23,798 nucleotides of DNA from Rodentolepis nana (lineage: Eukaryota; Platyhelminthes; Cestoda; Cyclophyllidea; Hymenolepididae), in contig UZAE01013318.1 in NCBI GenBank assembly GCA_900617975.1, forward strand, positions 1 through 23,798, read 5' to 3'. Below, one piece after another: positions 18,607 to 23,798 of the stretch (its first letter is position 1; each line of letters starts with the position of its first letter). The notes beneath the pieces were generated by a model that searched no databases, had not been told where the DNA came from, and saw nothing but the letters and a program-made list of their open reading frames with translations. The translations under genes were made by a program, and so were the position numbers.

Positions 18607-20040
18607 ATTGCAATTATATATGTTATTATACTGCTCTTTTGTCCAATTCGAATATTTTATACGATTTAAAAAATGGGCTTATTAATATTACCATTTTAGG
18701 AGTGTGCATAGGGACCACCATGATGAGGCAGAACTCTATGAGTTTATAATTCAACCAAGTTATCTGAATAGTTGCCGCCTAACCATGTTCTACTCTTTTA
18801 TAAGTACCTCCCAATGTATTCATGGAAGAGGGGCCAATCAGTCTCTTAGGATCCGAGATCACTATGAAGAAGTCCAATTGAACTTGGAATTTTCGGAACA
18901 ATCGTCTTTTCTTTCTACGCCTGCTATTTAGGTTCAGGCATCAGTATTCGATTATACGATTTAACGTTTAGTTGAAGACACCTAATCTACCAGACCACTT
19001 ACCCTTTAAAATATCAATCTATTAATCGAAGTGGATAACCTCGATAGACTCCCATTTTTCACGTTTTCGTGCATTTCCACAATCACTTATTTCCAATACC
19101 TCGATTAGCAGAAAACACTTCATGGAAGTTCTTTGGAGTTTGATGTCTTAACTCGTTTATGACAACTTTGAATAAATTCTAAATTTCGACCCTATATATA
19201 TATATATCGTAATTTAACTAATATCAAATTCTCCTTCTATTTTAAGCGTAAAAATTGCTAATCATTTGACATCTAGGACAAAGAAATTGTCAACGTGTAC
19301 ACATGTTGAAATTGCAAACTCAAAATAAGAATTGCACAATCAACCACCATTATTTCAACTTCAAAAAAGAAGGTAGAAAGTGGCCTGAAATCACAGTGAT
19401 AGCTAAAAGAATAAGTCTTGACTCCATGGCATGATCCGCTAAACAATATGGAGGAAACAGGTGCTGTGAAATCCCCACTTTTGAACGTGGTTTCAAGTCC
19501 CTCAATGGATCAATTTTCTCACTCATTGGCACTATGGTTAGTCGCAGTTAACTGCCATCTACTTCTCTCACGACCAAGCCCCAAAATCAAATAATGACCA
19601 ATTTCCAATCCTTTAACTTTGATATGGCATTTTGGAGAATAAAACTCACCTTGGAGAAGGAAACGAAAAGACCATCCTCTTTACAGCCAATAAGATTTTC
19701 CTATCATCACGAGTGCCATATGCTAAAAGGACAACATCTGTAGCAGCTACAACAACACCAACATCATCAGAAATTAGGACTTTCCAGTATCCTAATTCCA
19801 GGAAAATATTTTTATTATCTCTGCAAGGCTTAATTAGTTTCTTGAGATCGTAGTCACCATATTTTTCACCTCAAGAATACTATGGTACCTACTCTAACCA
19901 ACTCATTATAACACATCAAGATCCATCAATACCGTTGAATTGTACCCATCCAAGCGGAATAATCTTTCTGTAATTAGATTACACAACTCAAACCAATTGA
20001 GGAATCCAGCATCTAAGCATAATTATTTTATTTTATACTT
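18607..20040. other. No gene recognised
   Basis: Includes a short TA run near 19194-19207. Open frames at 18704-18931 and 19632-19853 are below 80 codons and not recognisable. Confidence 0.5.
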
Positions 20041-20266
20041 ATTTATTTTAAATGGCTGGCGTTTTGGTAATTATCATTAACTCTTTGGTTAACTTCGGGC
20101 TTCACAGAGAGGAGGAGGAACGTCAAAGTGACAAAAAATCGAGAGGGAGGGGATAGAATAATGATTCACGGATGGAACAGAAACAGACAGACACAAATGT
20201 AGTGAAAAGGTAAGATGAGTACTGTGGAAAAAATTCAAGTTCCAGTCACCACCACGTAAGTCAATC
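20041..20266 (-). mobile_element. SINE-like copy with internal deletions
   Basis: The 3' half is well preserved on the minus strand (20041-20232). The rest is reduced to scraps: TTCCAG, CACCACCACG and TAAGTCAATC. The family's middle and the TGGAGG before the donor-like site are missing. It shares the ATGGAACAGAAACAGACAGA variant with the copy at 22146. No clear target-site duplication. Confidence 0.8.
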
Positions 20267-20642
20267 AAAATAGTTATTCAAATAGATGGAAAGAACGATC
20301 AACTATTTTTTTGCAATTGGATTTGAGATGAGGAGACTTCAACATAACGTATACCGACGGTTATGCTAATTAAAATGCTACAAGTTCTATGTAAAATAAC
20401 TTGCATATTCTGAACTCATTTTACTTTTTAACTGCATCTCCACTGGATACCACAAAGCCACAATTGACCAGGCAAGTGGAAGGAAATAATGCAGCAAAAT
20501 AGTTTTATTTGGTTATGGATTCGAGCCCAGCCACTATTGATGCTTGAAGTTCAGTTCATTGCATAAACTCACTTCTCAAGTTGTACAATGCTAAATATTG
20601 GGTGGTAGTACTGCCTCTACTTTCGAAACTGCTCAGCCGATG
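20267..20642. other. No gene recognised
   Basis: AT-rich spacer between an internally deleted SINE and the 309-bp duplicated block. No open frame, RNA gene or repeat seen. Confidence 0.5.
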
Positions 20643-20951
20643 TGACTAATATACGTAGCTTGACATATGAAATTCGAGTATTTATCTACAAACTTACCAT
20701 AGATTGCAAAAATGGCAATATTCGGTGATTGATTCACTCCTATCATCACGGTCATATAGTATTTAGTTAAATGTAAATGAAATTTTTTCTGACGATAGTA
20801 GCTGAGATGGTAACTAAATTTATGCGTATAGAGTCAAGCTTCTCGAAGAATAGATCAGGCATTTTTCTTATTAAAGTATTTATTGGATATGAACTATTTA
20901 TTTATTTCAAATGTCAGGCGTTTCGATAGTTATCATTAGCTCTTTAGCTGA
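20643..20951 (+). repeat. 309-bp exact direct duplication, copy 1
   Basis: Starts TGACTAATATACGTAGC and ends TTTAGCTGA within a SINE. I find no difference from 21890-22198, 1247 bp to the right. Confidence 0.95.
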
Positions 20952-21153
20952 CAAAAAGCTGAGAGGGGGGGGACAGAATAATGGTTCACAGATTTATGAT
21001 TGAAAGCCGGACACAAAAGCAGAGAAAAGGTAAGATGAGTACTGTGGAAGGATCATGATTGTTTGAAGTCAGACATCAACTGCCTATTTATTGACTTTTT
21101 TGCCGTATGAGTATACGTTTTTCACGAGGAGGTAAGTCCATCACACACGCCTT
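20898..21153 (-). mobile_element. SINE-like copy with internal deletions
   Basis: On the minus strand both termini are present, but about 45 nt are missing at TTTAGCTGAC/AAAAAG and about 13 nt near the 5' end. The flanks ggatatgaactat (20885-20897) and gaatatgaaatat (21154-21166) make a plausible 13-bp duplication with two mismatches. The first 54 bp belong to the 309-bp duplicated block. Confidence 0.85.
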
Positions 21154-21486
21154 GAATATGAAATATGAAGCTCTCAAAATAACATCTACCACTTACAAAA
21201 TGAGTGCTTGAAAAAGGGCAAAGGAAGATTCATGATTGAAGGTCGAACAACAAAGCTCGAATCCAAAGTTGTTACTTTATCAAGAGGTAAACAATCAACA
21301 TAGATTGCGTCTAGGTTGTCCATCGTCATTAACAAATTGAAGGCACTCCTAACACCACGACCGCAATTAGTAGCGAAAATTGTCATCAGCCAGGAAGTAT
21401 TTTAAATTTTAAACAAATATCAAGAGCAGAATAGCATGCTGATTGAAGGAATGTGCGGTATATACTAGGATATAATTATCAGGCGC

Positions 21487-21824
21487 GAGGGGTGTGCGAT
21501 AGACTTACCACCAAGTGGTGCACCCTGGGCAACGTATACTCATACGGCAAAAAGTCCATTAACTGGCAGTTAACTTCTCACTTCAAACTACCATCACCCC
21601 ACTCTATGCCATATTCAACTACTTCCACAGTGCTCATCTTCCCTTCTTCTCTACCTTTGTGCCTGTCTCTTTTACATCTTTGAAACACTTTTCTGTTTGC
21701 CCGCACCCCCCACTCTTGAAATTTTTTCACATTCACCTACTTCCTTCCTTTTTCCTCCACCTCTGTGATGCCTGAAGTCAACTAAAGGGTTTATGATAAC
21801 TATCAAGAATAGTATAAAGAAATA
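21487..21824 (+). mobile_element. SINE-like copy with a degenerate 3' end
   Basis: It begins GAGGGGTGTGCGATAG and follows the consensus to TTATGATAACTATCAAG, but lacks the usual GCCTGCCATTTG before its AAATAAA-type tail. The flanks aattatcaggcgc (21474-21486) and aattatcagacgc (21825-21837) form a 13-bp duplication with one mismatch. Confidence 0.93.
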
Positions 21825-21889
21825 AATTATCAGACGCAAATGCGAGAGTGATAAGGGGCTCAGAAGCAATATTTTTTATGCGAATTCTN

Positions 21890-22198
21890 TGACTAATATA
21901 CGTAGCTTGACATATGAAATTCGAGTATTTATCTACAAACTTACCATAGATTGCAAAAATGGCAATATTCGGTGATTGATTCACTCCTATCATCACGGTC
22001 ATATAGTATTTAGTTAAATGTAAATGAAATTTTTTCTGACGATAGTAGCTGAGATGGTAACTAAATTTATGCGTATAGAGTCAAGCTTCTCGAAGAATAG
22101 ATCAGGCATTTTTCTTATTAAAGTATTTATTGGATATGAACTATTTATTTATTTCAAATGTCAGGCGTTTCGATAGTTATCATTAGCTCTTTAGCTGA
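21890..22198 (+). repeat. 309-bp exact direct duplication, copy 2, next to an N
   Basis: Identical to 20643-20951. It begins at the base after the only ambiguous base in the window (N at 21889), which points to an assembly join. Confidence 0.95.
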
Positions 22199-22432
22199 TA
22201 AAAAACCGAGAGGGGATGGGGGACAGAATAATTATTTACGGATGGAACAGAAACAGACAGACACAAATGTAGAGAAAAGGTAAGATGAGTACTATGGAGT
22301 GGTGTAATATGACATAGTGTCGGGTCATAGTAGTTAGAAGTGAGAAGTCAACTTCCAGTTAATAGACTTTTTTGTCGTATGAGTATACGTTGCCCAGGGT
22401 GCACCACGTGGAGGTAAGTCTATCGCACACCC
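22146..22432 (-). mobile_element. SINE-like copy, possibly a chimeric assembly product
   Basis: Both termini are present on the minus strand. The left 53 bp and the left flank are identical to those of the copy at 20898, while the remainder is a different sequence variant. The right flank (AAATTATTTTATTATAATGC) does not match the left flank (ggatatgaactat), unlike most other copies here. Confidence 0.88.
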
Positions 22433-22445
22433 AAATTATTTTATT

Positions 22446-23526
22446 ATAATGCTTGGAATAAACCAAACAACCTTTAAAACTTGCATTTGAAGTGCAAAGA
22501 AACTTATTGCATTTTATTAGAACACTCTTAATGAAACTTATGCTAAACCTGCTTGCTTATTCCAGAAGCGTTTGTGAATGAATTTCACAATTACAAGTAT
22601 TACTTAAAATGCAATGTTAACGCCATTGATCAAGCAAGTATGCATTCAATTTTCTTAGCTAATACAATATGGAGTATTGCTGGAATTTGACTAAGGGACT
22701 GAGTTATTACTTTGTTAAGGAAATGCAAATGTTGAAATAGCCGAAAATATTCCTTTTTGTTAATTTACCGAATGAAAAATCAAATTGGGATGATTTTTTG
22801 CCTTCACATCTCCCACCTTTAACTTATTCGCTCCAACTTTGTCGCGTTAAGTGGGCAGTGAATGCATGAACAGAGTAACGTTATTTTCTCTGCACTAGCC
22901 AATAATGATTGATATGTACGCCATTGACACATATATGCGTGTAAACAGTACCCTCTCAAGGGTCCTATGTCTCAGCTACTGCATAAACGCTTCAATAAAT
23001 GGCGTCCAATTGGAAAACTTTGGGTGAAAGTGAGGCGACAAATTTATTTACAATTTGGTGCATTCATTTATTGGGTAAAAAATTGCCCATTTTACTAACT
23101 TTGACAAGCTATGAGAATAACACATTCGTTAAAATGGGAGAATTGAACAGAATTGATCATATTCAAAACTACACGTAAAAATAATTTATAAGATCTGAGA
23201 AAATGTCTAGAGTCAATAAAATAAACTTAATTATACAAATAGTAGAGACAAAGCTTTCCTTTAGTTGCCTTAAATTCAAGGAATGCATGAGTTAATTATT
23301 CACATTTGTTTGAATTATGAATATTAAGGGGGGAAAATTTGCGCGGAAAAAAATTACCGATTCATGGACTCAGTGAAAAGAAAAGTGAAAAAGTAGAAAT
23401 GATAAAATGAAGATGACCATTTTTTAAATTGCCCTTTAGTATTATTTCTGCAAAGACATTTTCAATCAAATTGATCCAACTAAACTGTTGACTGGAGGGG
23501 TATTAGTCACTGTATTTTAGAAAGTA
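22446..23526. other. No gene recognised
   Basis: AT-rich spacer between two minus-strand SINEs. No open frame of note and no other repeat. Confidence 0.5.
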
Positions 23527-23798
23527 TTATTTATATCAAATGGTGTTTTGATAGTTATCATTAGCCCTTTGGTTGACTTCAGGCCCCACAGAGGGGAAAG
23601 AACATCACAGTGAAAAAAATCGAGAGGAGGAGGGTGAAGAAGAGGGTTTCAAACACGAAGGTAGAAAAAAGGTGAGGTGGGTACTGTGGAAGTGGTTGAA
23701 TATGACATACAGTGGGGTGGTGGTAGTTTGTAGTCAGAAGTGAACTTCCGATTAATAGACTTCTTTGTCTTATGAGTATACGTTTCCCAGGGTGCACA
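23527..23798 (-). mobile_element. SINE-like copy cut by the window end
   Basis: On the minus strand it runs from TGTGCACCCTGGGAAACGTA at the window edge to a short ATAAATAATA-type tail. It lacks the first 30 or so bases only because the window ends. Confidence 0.92.

Noticed and set aside
18704..18931. A possible exon after an acceptor-like ttttag
   Set aside because: 75 codons with no recognised similarity and no partner exon; it is flanked by repeats.
20515..20540. A tRNA B-box (GATTCGAGCCC)
   Set aside because: No A-box, acceptor stem or anticodon arm can be folded around it.
20021..22445. The SINE at 20041 and the right half of the SINE at 22146 as two halves of one element, with aattattttatt as duplication (20021-20032 and 22434-22445)
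   Set aside because: The match is a low-complexity AT 12-mer, the two segments overlap and differ at several bases, and the 20041 copy keeps its own 5'-end remnants.

Overview
The window is animal nuclear DNA: AT-rich, with intron-split genes, GT/AG splice sites, short retroposons with target-site duplications, and a U6 snRNA retrocopy. My best guess is a flatworm, probably a tapeworm. The grounds are the mix of very short and kilobase introns, the general look of the proteins, and dense short retroposons with ATAAA-type tails. The species cannot be fixed from the sequence alone.

Three protein genes fill the left 13.3 kb. (1) The 3' half of CCDC40 (+ strand, nine exons, 982-6081) encodes a coiled-coil subunit of the 96-nm axonemal ruler. 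(2) A complete enkurin gene, ENKUR (- strand, three exons, 7084-7919), encodes a microtubule-associated axonemal protein and contains introns of only 42 nt and, apparently, 26 nt. (3) A complete UFSP2 gene (- strand, four exons, 8673-13293) encodes the UFM1-specific cysteine protease and keeps its Cys/Asp/His triad. CCDC40 and ENKUR converge tail to tail about 1 kb apart, so two motile-cilium genes are neighbours. UFSP2 lies upstream of ENKUR on the same strand and acts in the unrelated ufmylation pathway. Three CCAAT boxes spaced exactly 30 bp apart lie upstream of UFSP2.

From about 13.6 kb to the end I recognise no protein gene. This part holds most of a SINE-like family of about 320-335 bp. 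There are thirteen copies in the whole window, on both strands, many with clear target-site duplications of 9-15 bp. One copy (18166-18494) is fused head to tail to a full-length U6 snRNA retrocopy (18495-18597), and a single 9-bp duplication flanks the pair. This looks like one retrotransposition of a U6-SINE chimera made by template jumping.

A single N at 21889 sits at the edge of an exact 309-bp direct duplication (20643-20951 and 21890-22198). I suspect an assembly join there. All gene names rest on my recognition of family sequence from memory; no database search was run.
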